Source of the DNA: Thermohalobaculum sp039030715
GTDB taxonomy: Bacteria; Pseudomonadota; Alphaproteobacteria; Rhodobacterales; Rhodobacteraceae
NCBI GenBank assembly: GCA_039030715.1
Contig: JBCCDU010000013.1
Coordinates: 1 to 64,000 of the forward strand
Reading direction: 5' to 3'
DNA length: 64,000 nt
The notes under the pieces: generated by a model
Database searches by the model: none
Seen by the model: the letters and a program-made list of their open reading frames with translations, nothing else
What the model was told of the DNA's origin: nothing
Position numbers and translations under genes: made by a program
Shown: positions 1 to 8,588 of the stretch, in pieces
Position numbering within the stretch: the stretch's first letter is position 1
Layout: each line of letters starts with the position of its first letter

Positions 1-469
1 AGCTGATTTCCAGCACCAGATGATTCGCGACGATCAATCCGATCTCCGCCCCGGTCAGCCCCTGCGGGAACACCACCAAAATTACCGCCGCGGCAAAGAG
101 CATGGATTTCGGGTTGCCGATGTTCACGAGCAGCCCGGAAAGGAAGGCGCGCCCCTTGGGGCGGTTGGTGTCGGTCAAAGGCTTGCGCGCGTGGCGCCAG
201 GTCTGCACCGCAATCCAGATCAGATACAGCGCGCCGCCGATTTTCAGCGTTGTGTAGGTCCAGGGAAAGAAGCGAAACAGGCTCTCCAGACCCAGCAGTG
301 CGCCTAAGGTCCAACAGGCGGCGGCAACTCCCAGCCCAACACCTGTGGCCAGCCCCGCGGTACGGCCCGATGCCACACAGGTTTTGATAAAGTAAAGCAG
401 CGCCGCACCCGGGCTGGCGATGGCCGCCATCAGCACCAGATTGAACGCGATCAGGCTTTCGACACTCAC
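1..469 (-). CDS. LysE/RhtB-family amino-acid exporter, 3' end outside window
   Basis: The minus strand carries an open frame of about 156 residues that runs off the left edge, so the C-terminus is missing. It starts at GTG 469, preceded by AAGGA at a suitable distance and only three bases after the fabI stop. The translation has alternating hydrophobic helices, an early GAALLYFIK stretch, and the polar motif GLLVNIGNPKSMLF around residue 115, which is typical of LysE/RhtB/CadD-type inner-membrane exporters (usually about 200 residues). Family members export amino acids or small metabolites by proton antiport; the substrate cannot be read from the sequence. It probably shares a transcript with fabI. 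Family assignment is fairly secure, function generic. Confidence 0.8.
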   Translation of the reverse strand, partial: MSVESLIAFNLVLMAAIASPGAALLYFIKTCVASGRTAGLATGVGLGVAAACWTLGALLGLESLFRFFPWTYTTLKIGGALYLIWIAVQTWRHARKPLTDTNRPKGRAFLSGLLVNIGNPKSMLFAAAVILVVFPQGLTGAEIGLIVANHLVLEIS

Positions 470-472
470 CGG

Positions 473-1282
473 TTAGTCCTTGCTCATGTCCGGTGCGTCC
501 ACCGCCTTCATCCCGACCACATGGTAGCCCGCGTCCACATGCAGGTTTTCGCCGGTGGTGCCGGAGCCCAGGTCCGAGAGCAGGAAGAGTGCCGCCTTGC
601 CCACATCTTCGGTGGTCACATTGCGGCGCAGCGGCGAATTATATTCGTTCCACTTCATGATATAGCGAAAATCGCCGATACCGCTGGCGGCCAGGGTCTT
701 GATCGGCCCGGCGCTTAGCGCATTCACGCGGATATTCTTGGGTCCCAAATCCATCGCCATATAGCGCACAGAGGTTTCAAGCGCCGCCTTGGCGACCCCC
801 ATCACGTTGTAATGCGGCATCACCCGCTCGGCCCCGTAATAGGTCAGCGTCAGCATCGAGCCGCCCTCTTCGGGCATCAGCTTCTCGGCGCGCTGCGCCA
901 AAGCGGTGAAGGAGTAGCAGGAGATATTCAGCGACATCGCGAAATTATCGGCCGAAGTGTCGACATAGCGCCCAGTCAGCTCGGCCTTGTCGGCATAAGC
1001 GATGGCGTGCAGCAGGAAATCCAGCCGCCCCCATTTCGCTTCAAGCTCGGAAAATACCGCGTCGATCGAGGCAGTGTCTGTCACGTCGCAAGGCAGGATG
1101 ATGCCCGAGCCAATGCTCTCTGCCAGCGGCACCACGCGTTTCTTCAGCGCATCGCCTTGATAGGTAAAGGCCATCTCGGCCCCCTGCTCGTGACAGGCCT
1201 TGGCGATGCCCCAGGCAATGGATTTATCGTTCGCGACCCCCATGATCAGGCCGCGCTTGCCCGCCATCAACCCACCACTCAT
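473..1282 (-). CDS. fabI: enoyl-[acyl-carrier-protein] reductase (NADH) FabI
   Basis: 269 residues. It catalyses the last reduction of each fatty-acid elongation cycle, trans-2-enoyl-ACP to acyl-ACP. The N-terminus has the FabI-type nucleotide site with GVANDKSIAWGIA near residue 14, and the catalytic pair sits in YYGAERVMPHYNVMGVAK (Tyr-x6-Lys, as in FabI rather than the Tyr-x3-Lys of ordinary SDRs). An open frame extends to 1372, but ATG 1282 is chosen because AGGAG lies eight bases upstream and the resulting length fits the family. Divergent from pdxH; the LysE-type gene follows at three bases. Chromosomal FabI is essential in many alphaproteobacteria and is the triclosan target, which is family knowledge. 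Confidence 0.95.
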   Translation of the reverse strand: MSGGLMAGKRGLIMGVANDKSIAWGIAKACHEQGAEMAFTYQGDALKKRVVPLAESIGSGIILPCDVTDTASIDAVFSELEAKWGRLDFLLHAIAYADKAELTGRYVDTSADNFAMSLNISCYSFTALAQRAEKLMPEEGGSMLTLTYYGAERVMPHYNVMGVAKAALETSVRYMAMDLGPKNIRVNALSAGPIKTLAASGIGDFRYIMKWNEYNSPLRRNVTTEDVGKAALFLLSDLGSGTTGENLHVDAGYHVVGMKAVDAPDMSKD

Positions 1283-1460
1283 GCCCGGTACTCCTTTGCT
1301 CGAAGCCGTTTTCTTGTTTTTTGGCGTCTTGTCGGGGCTTTTAGCAAAATTCACGTTTCCATCAAGCGGCATGCAGGTTGTGTTGCGGGATGGAAGTGTT
1401 TCGTGATCTGGGCGCCTGCGCTAGGGTCGCGCCGACTCGCATACGCTAGAGGGATCGGGA

Positions 1461-2099
1461 ATGGCGGACTTGACGACAGGCGGCAAGCTGACGGGGATAT
1501 TCGCGGCGGAAGATCCTTATGCGCTCGCACGCGATTGGATCGCAGCGGCGGAAGACAGCGAGCCGAACGATCCCGGGGCGGCCGCGCTCTCCACCGTCGA
1601 TGCGCGCGGCCTGCCGAATGTGCGCATGGTCCTGCTGAAGGAGGTCGAGAAAAGCCCTTCGAAGGGCGGCTTCGTCTTCTTCACGAACCATGAGAGCGCC
1701 AAGGGGCAAGAGCTTGAAACCAATGCCCAAGCCGCCATGGTCCTGCACTGGAAATCGCTGCGCCGCCAACTTCGTATCCGCGGCCCGGTCGAGCGCGTGG
1801 GCGGCAAGCAGGCGGATGACTACTACAACAGTCGGGCGTATCAGAGCCGGATCGGCGCCATCGCCTCGCGTCAGTCCCGGCCCTTGGCGAACCGGCGCAC
1901 CCTTATGGCGGAGGTGGCGAAGATTGCCGCCAAATATCCGCGCAACCCTCCTCGCCCTGCATATTGGGGCGGCTTCCGCATCCGTGCGGTAGAGATGGAG
2001 TTCTGGGCAGATGGCGATTTCCGCCTGCACGACCGGTTTCGCTGGACCAGGCTCAGTGCCGATAAGACATCCTGGACCGTGCAGCGCCTGAACCCCTGA
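1461..2099 (+). CDS. pdxH: pyridoxamine/pyridoxine 5'-phosphate oxidase
   Basis: 212 residues, the usual length. FMN-dependent oxidase that makes pyridoxal 5'-phosphate from PNP or PMP in the cytosol. Family marks are visible: LPNVRMVLLKEV near residue 50 (FMN-phosphate contacts), the FFTNHESAKG segment, the SRQSRPL region, and the C-terminal block EFWADGDFRLHDRFRW followed by a conserved end RLNP. The first 15 residues are variable, as expected. It is divergent from fabI, with promoters for both expected in the roughly 180 bases between the start codons. It is followed after about 90 bases by an SDR gene on the same strand. No oddities seen. Confidence 0.95.
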   Translation: MADLTTGGKLTGIFAAEDPYALARDWIAAAEDSEPNDPGAAALSTVDARGLPNVRMVLLKEVEKSPSKGGFVFFTNHESAKGQELETNAQAAMVLHWKSLRRQLRIRGPVERVGGKQADDYYNSRAYQSRIGAIASRQSRPLANRRTLMAEVAKIAAKYPRNPPRPAYWGGFRIRAVEMEFWADGDFRLHDRFRWTRLSADKTSWTVQRLNP

Positions 2100-2192
2100 T
2101 CCCTCAGTCCACCCACCGACGCATAAGGCGGTTGAAAAGCGGTGCGGTTCCCTGCCCTATGGGGTCGCCCGCTTTCGCCAAAGGATCCCCCA

Positions 2193-2933
2193 ATGCCGGA
2201 GATGTCCCGCCGCCAGACCCTGCTCCTGACCGGCGCCAGCCGAGGGATCGGCCATGCCACCGTGAAGAAATTCGCGGCCGAAGGCTGGCGGGTGATCACT
2301 TGCTCGCGTCAGCCTTTCCCCGAAAATTGCCCGTGGCCCGGCGGGCGCGAAGATCATGTGCAAGTCGATCTGGCGGATCCGCAAAGCACTATCGCTGCGG
2401 TCGAGGACATCAAGGGCCGGATCGACGGTCGACTGAATGCACTGGTCAACAATGCGGGGATCTCACCCAAGGGCGAGGACGGCGCGCGGCTGAACACCAT
2501 CACCACCGATCTGCGCAGCTGGGGTCATGTCTTTCATGTGAATTTCTTTGCCTCGGTCGTGCTGGCACGCGGCCTGATCGAGGAACTGACCGCGGCGGAA
2601 GGGGCAGTGGTCAATGTGACTTCGATCGCCGGCAGCCGCGTGCATCCCTTCGCGGGCGCGGCCTATGCCACATCTAAGGCAGCTCTGGCGGCGCTGACAC
2701 GGGAAATGGCGCATGATTTCGGGCCCTTGGGCGTACGCGTGAACGCGATCGCTCCGGGAGAGATCGAAACCGCGATCCTCTCCCCCGGTACGGACAAACT
2801 GGCCGACGCCCTGCCGATGCGCCGTCTGGGCCAGCCAGAGGAAGTCGCCGACGTCATCTACCATCTCTGCGGCCCTGGCGCGTCATACGTCACGGGGACC
2901 GAGATCGAGATCAATGGCGGCCAGCATGTTTGA
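2193..2933 (+). CDS. SDR-family oxidoreductase
   Basis: 246 residues. Classical short-chain dehydrogenase/reductase: Rossmann glycine motif TGASRGIG near residue 12, NNAG near residue 89, catalytic Ser in NVTSIAGS, and the YATSK (Tyr-x3-Lys) catalytic pair. The C-terminus, YVTGTEIEINGGQHV, is the standard SDR end. The open frame reaches back to 2142, but ATG 2193 follows AAAGGA at good spacing and begins right before the Rossmann strand. The substrate cannot be deduced; many SDRs of this type reduce 3-oxoacyl thioesters or small carbonyls. It lies between pdxH and a glutathione transferase gene on the same strand. Confidence 0.85.
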   Translation: MPEMSRRQTLLLTGASRGIGHATVKKFAAEGWRVITCSRQPFPENCPWPGGREDHVQVDLADPQSTIAAVEDIKGRIDGRLNALVNNAGISPKGEDGARLNTITTDLRSWGHVFHVNFFASVVLARGLIEELTAAEGAVVNVTSIAGSRVHPFAGAAYATSKAALAALTREMAHDFGPLGVRVNAIAPGEIETAILSPGTDKLADALPMRRLGQPEEVADVIYHLCGPGASYVTGTEIEINGGQHV

Positions 2934-3071
2934 CGCTGCCACAGCCCGACACTCGCAACCGCCGTGCGCGGGTGGGTGGGCATTCCCGAGGCTGCAGCCC
3001 TCGCTGCCCTCGACGGGGAGCGCGCGGCGGTATTGCCCAAACACCGGACACGACTGCATCTGGAGGACCCG

Positions 3072-3698
3072 ATGATCGATCTCTACACTTGGACCACCCC
3101 GAACGGCCGCAAGGTCTCGATCCTTCTGGAAGAACTCGGGGTTCCCTACACCGTCCACTCAATCGACATCACCAAGGACGAGCAGTTCCAGCCCCATTTC
3201 CTGAAGATCGCACCGAACAACCGCATCCCCGCCATCGTCGACCACGACACGGGCGTGGAGATGATGGAAACCGGGGCCATCATGCTCTATCTCGCCGAAA
3301 AGCACGAACGGTTCCTGGGCGAAGGGGCAGACCGGCTCAAGGCCATCGAGTGGCTGATGTGGCAGATGGGCGGCCTCGGCCCCATGGCCGGTCAGGCCCA
3401 TCATTTCCTGCGCTTCAACCAGGGAAAGGCCCCCTATGCCGAGGAGCGTTACGGCAATGAAACCAAGCGCCTCTACCGCGTGCTTGACGAGCGACTAGAG
3501 GGGCGCGACTTCATCACTGGCGAATACTCCATCGCCGATATGGCCTGCTGGCCCTGGATCAGCCGCTTCGAGTGGCAGCAGGTGGATCTGGTCGCGCATA
3601 AGAATCTGGCCCCCTGGTACCGCCGGATAGCCGAGCGCGAGGCGGTGCAGAAAGGCTATCACGTACCAAAATTCACAGCCGACATCCCTATGCCGTAA
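3072..3698 (+). CDS. glutathione S-transferase, YfcG/YghU-like
   Basis: 208 residues. It begins MIDLYTWTTPNGRKVSILLEEL, the thioredoxin-fold start typical of the nu-class YfcG/YghU disulfide-bond oxidoreductase-like GSTs (family knowledge), and retains the conserved Thr-Pro-Asn-Gly around residues 8-12. The proline loop is NNRIPAIVDHD, and the all-helical C-terminal domain has the SIADMACWPW capping motif. ATG 3072 has GGAGG about eight bases upstream; the longer open frame from 2964 adds residues unlike the family. Likely role is glutathione-dependent redox chemistry in the cytosol. The in vivo substrate is unknown. Confidence 0.85.
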   Translation: MIDLYTWTTPNGRKVSILLEELGVPYTVHSIDITKDEQFQPHFLKIAPNNRIPAIVDHDTGVEMMETGAIMLYLAEKHERFLGEGADRLKAIEWLMWQMGGLGPMAGQAHHFLRFNQGKAPYAEERYGNETKRLYRVLDERLEGRDFITGEYSIADMACWPWISRFEWQQVDLVAHKNLAPWYRRIAEREAVQKGYHVPKFTADIPMP

Positions 3699-3736
3699 CG
3701 ACAGCCTTGCATTCGGCGCAAAGCCGGTTTCGGTTG

Positions 3737-3768
3737 TTGTGCATTGCACAATTTTAGCTGGTATACCA
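3737..3768. promoter_or_regulatory. two adjacent perfect palindromes upstream of the DUF1127 gene
   Basis: TTGTGCA-T-TGCACAA (3737-3751) is followed seven bases later by TGGTATACCA (3759-3768). Both are perfect inverted repeats in a 142-base intergenic stretch. The second fits the T-G-G-T/A-C-C-A pattern of FadR-subfamily GntR operators. Position, some 70-100 bases ahead of the start codon, suits operators or overlapping promoter elements. No binding data; inference from symmetry. Confidence 0.45.
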
Positions 3769-3840
3769 AATACTCTCCCGCGAGCGGTCGCTTGGACCGC
3801 CGCGAAAAGGGCCGTGTGATGGCCCGGAAGGAGACTGGAT

Positions 3841-4044
3841 ATGACCGCTTTGACGCAATCGATCTCAACCGGGATCGGCGAGCTGGCAGAGGCCATCACC
3901 GACGTTTTTTCCTCGCTGCCGAACGCCATGGCCGCGACCGCTGAAATGCGCCGCCTGAACGGGCTGACCGACGCGCAACTCGAAGCACGCGGGCTGACCC
4001 GCGCCGATCTGCCAAAGATCGTCTTCAGCCACTATTTCGGCTAA
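3841..4044 (+). CDS. DUF1127-family small protein
   Basis: 67 residues, with AAGGAGA eight bases upstream of the ATG. The C-terminal half, RRLNGLTDAQLEARGLTRADLPKIV, matches the DUF1127 pattern (Leu-x-x-Leu-(S/T)-Asp-x-x-Leu-x-(D/E)-x-Gly-Leu-x-Arg). Small DUF1127 proteins are common in alphaproteobacteria; in Rhodobacter sphaeroides one (RSP_6037, CcaF1) is stress-linked and tied to CcsR small RNAs and RNA turnover, which is published family knowledge and does not prove function here. No CCUCCUCCC sRNA motif was spotted downstream. The N-terminal half is a variable amphipathic stretch. Two palindromes precede it and a stem-loop follows. Confidence 0.75.
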   Translation: MTALTQSISTGIGELAEAITDVFSSLPNAMAATAEMRRLNGLTDAQLEARGLTRADLPKIVFSHYFG

Positions 4045-4053
4045 TCCCGACCA

Positions 4054-4091
4054 CCGCACGCCGGATCGATTGACGTGATCAGGGCGTGCGG
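4054..4091. terminator. stem-loop between convergent genes
   Basis: CCGCACGCC (4054-4062) pairs with GGCGTGCGG (4083-4091) across a 20-base loop that itself holds two GATC copies. It overlaps the stop end of the CBS-domain gene and lies just after the DUF1127 stop, so it could end both convergent transcripts. There is no T-run, so Rho-independent termination is doubtful. Confidence 0.4.
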
Positions 4092-5374
4092 ACCAACTCC
4101 TTCAGGCGCAGTTTCGTAATCTGGTGGCGCTTGCGCTCCATCACTTCGAAACGTAGCCCGTGGAAGGCAAAGATCTGGCCTTCCGTGGGGATCGTCTGGG
4201 CCTCGTGGATCATCAACCCGGCGATGGTATTCGCTTCCTCATCCGGCAGGTCCCAATCGCACGCGCGGTTGAGATCCCGGATGGTCATCGAGCCGGGAAT
4301 GACGATGGACCCATCGGTCTCGCGCGTGATCCCCTCCATCTCCAGGTCATGCTCATCGGCAATGTCGCCGACGATCTCTTCCAGAATATCCTCCAACGTG
4401 ATGAGGCCCTGCAGGGTGCCATACTCATCCACCACGAGGGCAAAGTGCTGGCGCCGCTTCAGAAACGCGCGGAGCTGGTCGTCCAGCGGACGAGTGTCCG
4501 GCACGAACCAGGGCTTCATCGCTACCGCGGCGATGTCCAGCTTGGCCAGCGCCTCGCCCACATCTTCGGCCCCGCGCAATTGCCGGTCGACGGCGCGCAG
4601 AAGGTCCTTGGCGTGCAGCACGCCTACGATGTTCTCGTATTCGCCACGCCAGAGCGGAAGGCGGGTATAGGGCGAGGCCAGACACTGGCTGACGATCTGA
4701 TCAGGCGGATCATCCAGCGAGATCGACGCAATATCCCGCCTGTGGCGCATCACTTCGGCCACCTCGCGGTCCCGTAGGTCCAATGCGGCCAGCAGCCGGT
4801 CGCGATCGACCTTGTCCACACCGCCTTCGAAATGGTGGAAATCGATCGTCCCCCGGATCTGATCGCGCGAGGCCAGAAACTGCGCCTGTGGATCCACATT
4901 GATGCCAAAGGCGCTAAAGGCCAAGCGCACGAACCAGCGTACCGTGCTGACAATCGGCGCCAGACTGCGCACCACCAGCGCAATCGGCCCCGCCACGCGG
5001 ATCGCCGCGCGCTCCGGATTGGTGATCGCATAGGTTTTGGGCGCGACCTCGGCAAAGACCAGAACCAATATGGTCATCACCAGGGTCGCCCAGGCCACAC
5101 CGCTTTCACCGAAGGCCTGCGTGAACAATGCCGTCGCCAGCGAGGCCGCCAGGATGTTCACCAGATTGTTCCCGAGCAGGATCGAGCCGATCAGCCGCTC
5201 GTTGTCCTCGGTCAGGTCCAGCGCGGTCTGCGCCCCCTTCTGCCCCTTGGCCACCAATTGATGCACCGTGGCGCGATTCAGCGCGGTCAGCGCGGTTTCA
5301 CTGCCCGAGAAGAACGCGGACAGGCCCAACAGGCCGAAGATCACAAACGCCGTCCACCAGAACGAGGGGTCCAT
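4079..5374 (-). CDS. CNNM/CorC-type membrane protein (DUF21-CBS-CorC_HlyC)
   Basis: 431 residues from ATG 5374, which follows AAAGGAAAC; the open frame to 5461 adds non-homologous residues. Domains: DUF21/CNNM transmembrane part (residues about 5-190, with FFSGSETALTALN near 20-30 and NNLVNILAASLATALF), two CBS motifs (about 200-330) with VVDEYGTLQGLITLEDILEEIVGDI, and a C-terminal transporter-associated domain (about 345-425) ending in LRLKELV. Such proteins are linked to Mg2+/Co2+ efflux or homeostasis; older annotations call them hemolysins. The FSGSETAL signature and the EDILEEIVG helix are intact, so it looks functional. It is convergent with the DUF1127 gene. Confidence 0.9.
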   Translation of the reverse strand: MDPSFWWTAFVIFGLLGLSAFFSGSETALTALNRATVHQLVAKGQKGAQTALDLTEDNERLIGSILLGNNLVNILAASLATALFTQAFGESGVAWATLVMTILVLVFAEVAPKTYAITNPERAAIRVAGPIALVVRSLAPIVSTVRWFVRLAFSAFGINVDPQAQFLASRDQIRGTIDFHHFEGGVDKVDRDRLLAALDLRDREVAEVMRHRRDIASISLDDPPDQIVSQCLASPYTRLPLWRGEYENIVGVLHAKDLLRAVDRQLRGAEDVGEALAKLDIAAVAMKPWFVPDTRPLDDQLRAFLKRRQHFALVVDEYGTLQGLITLEDILEEIVGDIADEHDLEMEGITRETDGSIVIPGSMTIRDLNRACDWDLPDEEANTIAGLMIHEAQTIPTEGQIFAFHGLRFEVMERKRHQITKLRLKELVRTP

Positions 5375-5537
5375 AGAGCGGTTTCCTTTAAAGCACCAAG
5401 CGGGAGTTGCCCCGTTTATGGGGTTTCCGCAGGGGCGCTTCAAGGGCGATGGGACCGACACCCGAGCCGCGCTTAAACGGAAAGATTACCTCTTTGCACT
5501 AGCGCTACCTCCTGAAACATGGGCGAGGAGCCACGCG

Positions 5538-6157
5538 ATGCATCAGCTTTATGCGACCGCTGGGTCGGGCAACTGCTTCAAGCCGCAGCTTATGATGACG
5601 CAATTGGGCATCCCGTATCGGACGATCTGGGTCGATGTGCTGCGCGGCGAAAGCCGCCATCCCGATTATCTGGCGATGAACCCGGCGGGCACCGTGCCTT
5701 TCCTGCGTCTGAGCGATGACCGCGAGATCGCCGAATCGAACGCCATGCTATGGGCATTGGCCCATGACAGCGCTTTGCTGCCGACACATCCCATCGAGCA
5801 GGCGATGATCGTTCAGTGGATGATTTTCGAGCAGACCCGGCTGGAGCCTTTCATCGCTCCCGCCCGGTTCTTCACCACCATCGTCCCAACAAGGCGCAGG
5901 ATAAAGCACTGGAGATCGACGCCTGGCGCGACAAAGCCGAAAAGGGATTGCAACGGCTGGAAGCGCATCTGAGCAACCACGACTTCATGGTTGCCGCGCG
6001 CTATACCATCGCGGATATCGCGATCTATGGCTATGTCCATTTGGCGGACGAAGCTGGACTCGATTTCAACGATTATTCGGCGATCGCCGACTGGTGCGCG
6101 CGGGTGTGTCAGACACCTGGATATATCGCGATGATGTCGCTGGCGGAGGCCGCCTGA
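5538..6157 (+). pseudogene. glutathione S-transferase with a -1 frameshift
   Basis: Start ATG 5538 follows GAGGAG. The first about 115 residues read as the thioredoxin-like half of a GST (MHQLYATAGSGNCFKPQLMM, NPAGTVPFLRL, ESNAMLWAL). Near 5886-5890 the homology continues only in another frame, as NKAQDKALEIDAWRDKAEKGL and then the C-terminal motif YTIADIAIYGYVHLADE to the stop at 6157. One extra C in the run of three at about 5885-5888 would join IVP to NKAQDK and give an intact protein of about 206 residues. So this is either a fresh one-base deletion or a sequencing/assembly error. Both halves lack other damage, which favours a recent event. Confidence 0.8.
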
Positions 6158-6160
6158 ACC

Positions 6161-8500
6161 CTATTTGCTGCGGGCGACGAAAACACCGTCCCAATCGGCG
6201 CCCGGCGGCTCCTCGCGATACTGGGCGATCCTCTCGATAAAGGCGGCGGCCAGTGTTCTGGGGTCGAACAGTCCGACACCGGGCAGTTCTCCCACCGCCT
6301 TGAATGCTGCCTCCGCCGCATCCCAATCCTGTGCCAGATAGGCCGAACGCGCCCCAACGATATGGGCGGCCAGGGTTTCATAGCCCGGCTCCGCCGCAAC
6401 GTTTTCGTCGCCAGCCACGGTGTGGACCGTTTCGGGCTGCGTGCGACCTTTCACGGCAACATCGTCGATCTCGAAGACCGCAAACCCTTTCAATCCCGCC
6501 GCTGTTGCGTCGCCGATCAGGTTGGTCACACCGTACTGCTTCGTCAGCCCCTCCAACCGCGAGGCCAGGTTCACCGCATCGCCGACACAGGAATAAGCCA
6601 GGCGCTGAGACGAACCCATATTCCCGACCGAGACATCGCCGGTATTGATCCCCACCCCGATGGCTGCGTCAGCAAGGCCGATCTTTGCGAACTCCGCATT
6701 CACCTGATCGATGGTCGGGAAGAAATCCAGCATCGCGCGGGTTGCCTTCTCCTGATGCCCATCCGTCAGGCGCGGGGCGTTCCAGAAGGCCATGATCGCA
6801 TCGCCCATGTATTTGTCGACCGTCCCCTCATGCTTCAGGATCACATCGGTCAGCGGGCTGAGCAGCGAGTTGATGAAGGAGATCACCTCGTCCGGCGTCA
6901 TCTTCTCGGTAATCGTCGAGAAACCGCGCACATCGAGGAACATGATCGAAAGCTCGCGCAGCGCGCCGCCGGGGGTCATGTGAGTTTCGGGATCGTTGAT
7001 GATGTCTTCGATCACATCCGGGCTGACAAAGTGCTGGAATTGCCGGGTGATCTCGCGCTTCGCAGCGTCGGAGCGGAAGTAGTTCCAGCCAGACACGCTC
7101 AGATGCGCAGCCCCGACCGCGAGTGCAGGCGCGACAGGGCTGAAGAGGAACTGGCTCTGCGAGAACAGATACCAACTCGCACCGCCCAAGACTGCCAGAA
7201 CCGATAATGTGAAGCCAAACCCGATCAGCGGCAGGTTCAGCGCAAGGATCAGCACTATCGTCGCCCCCAGTGCGATCAGCATCAGGAATTCGATCGACAC
7301 GATCCAATCGGGCCGTTCGAAGAAACTCTCGGCGAGGATCTGTTCGATAATCTCTGCATGGACCGTGACACCGGGCACATCCTGACCCAGCGGCGTGGTG
7401 ATCAGGTCGCGTAGCCCCGGGAAATCGGCCCCGATCAACACGATGCGCCCTTCGAACTCTGCCGCCAGATCGGGTGACATGGCACTGCCGGACAAAACAT
7501 CGCGAGCAGAGATCACCCGCTGGGGCTTCACCCCGGCAAAGCGCACGCGCAAGGTACCATCGGGTTCCAGCGGAACGACAACGCCGGCGGCGCGCATATT
7601 GACGATTTCCGCATCGACACCCAGCTCCAACTCACCGCTGGCATCGGTCGCCTTGACGGCGGAACTCGGCGCATCCTGGGCCACTCGCAAAAGCTCCATC
7701 GACAAAGCGGGCACCAGGGTGCCGTCAACCTCGGAGATCATCGGCACATAACGCACATATTCCCCGGTTCCTGGCGGCAGGCTGATCGAGCCGACGCCCA
7801 GCGCCTGATCGATCAGGAACGGCAGACTGCCGAGAGAGCCCTGATAAAGCGAGACCGCCCCCTTCGCCGTCCCAAGCTCGACCGGGCTGCGCACGCCGCG
7901 CGGTGGTTGGCCATTTTGATTTTCCCCGGTCAGCAGGACTGTTGCTAGCACTGAATAGGAGTTCACCAGACTTTCGGCCAAAAGCGTATCGTTGTCCGGC
8001 ATGGCCTGCAGCGCTGTCAGATCCACCTGATCCGGCTCCTGCAGGCCATGCCCGGGTGCGAAGTCGCGGCGGAACCGGTCCCACATGTCGATGACCTGCG
8101 TCGGCGAGGTGCGATCAGGTTCGGAGAAGATGATATCGAACCCGATTGCCGCTGCCCCGGCCTCGGTCATCCGATCGACCATCGCGGCAATGAAACTGCG
8201 AGGCCAGGGCCACTGGCCCAGCTCCCCCAGCGACGCTTCGTCGATCATTACGATCCGCACCGGAGAGGCGGCGGGATCGTATTCGCGCGGCTGCCACGCC
8301 TGATAGCTGTCGAAGAGGAGCTCCTCCGTCTCCTCCAGCACCGGCGCGCGCAAGAACGAGAGCGCGGCCACAATCAGCGTAATCGTCAGGCCCAGGCCCA
8401 GCGCTTTCCAATCCAGCTTCACTGCCCATTTCCCCATCAAGGGCCTGGCGCCACCGAGGTCGCCACCCCGCGAATCGCCCGGACCAACCCCCGGTCTCAT
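6161..8500 (-). CDS. CHASE2-domain adenylate cyclase (class III)
   Basis: 779 residues from ATG 8500; an internal ATG at 8437 is an equally possible start, because neither has a convincing ribosome site. Order: short cytoplasmic tail, TM helix (about 32-48), periplasmic CHASE2 sensor (about 55-390, with RIVMIDEASLGELGQWPWPR), a cluster of TM helices (about 400-470), then a class III cyclase domain (about 505-690). Both metal aspartates are present (FLDVRGFS and KYMGDAIMAFWN), the Lys/Asp pair that selects adenine appears in DKYMGDA and GDAVNLAS, and the transition-state Asn/Arg lie in VNLASRLE. It should make cAMP in response to an envelope signal. It is divergent from the TPR/barrel-FecR pair and near a cyclic-nucleotide-binding protein. 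Confidence 0.9.
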   Translation of the reverse strand: MRPGVGPGDSRGGDLGGARPLMGKWAVKLDWKALGLGLTITLIVAALSFLRAPVLEETEELLFDSYQAWQPREYDPAASPVRIVMIDEASLGELGQWPWPRSFIAAMVDRMTEAGAAAIGFDIIFSEPDRTSPTQVIDMWDRFRRDFAPGHGLQEPDQVDLTALQAMPDNDTLLAESLVNSYSVLATVLLTGENQNGQPPRGVRSPVELGTAKGAVSLYQGSLGSLPFLIDQALGVGSISLPPGTGEYVRYVPMISEVDGTLVPALSMELLRVAQDAPSSAVKATDASGELELGVDAEIVNMRAAGVVVPLEPDGTLRVRFAGVKPQRVISARDVLSGSAMSPDLAAEFEGRIVLIGADFPGLRDLITTPLGQDVPGVTVHAEIIEQILAESFFERPDWIVSIEFLMLIALGATIVLILALNLPLIGFGFTLSVLAVLGGASWYLFSQSQFLFSPVAPALAVGAAHLSVSGWNYFRSDAAKREITRQFQHFVSPDVIEDIINDPETHMTPGGALRELSIMFLDVRGFSTITEKMTPDEVISFINSLLSPLTDVILKHEGTVDKYMGDAIMAFWNAPRLTDGHQEKATRAMLDFFPTIDQVNAEFAKIGLADAAIGVGINTGDVSVGNMGSSQRLAYSCVGDAVNLASRLEGLTKQYGVTNLIGDATAAGLKGFAVFEIDDVAVKGRTQPETVHTVAGDENVAAEPGYETLAAHIVGARSAYLAQDWDAAEAAFKAVGELPGVGLFDPRTLAAAFIERIAQYREEPPGADWDGVFVARSK

Positions 8501-8513
8501 CCTACGGCAATGA

Positions 8514-8542
8514 TTGCACGAATTGGCGCAAAGAGGTAGAAT
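8514..8542 (+). promoter_or_regulatory. sigma-70-like promoter for the TPR/barrel gene
   Basis: TTGCAC (8514-8519) and TAGAAT (8537-8542) are separated by exactly 17 bases, about 46 bases upstream of the start codon at 8589. It lies in the divergent gap between the cyclase and the TPR/barrel gene. Pattern match only. Confidence 0.5.
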
Positions 8543-8588
8543 CCAGAATGTCAGCGCTGTTGCAGCCTGACTAGACGAGGGGAAGTCT

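Noticed and set aside
20..307. Plus-strand frame at the left edge
   Set aside because: The minus strand encodes a LysE-type exporter with clear helices, so this is a shadow.
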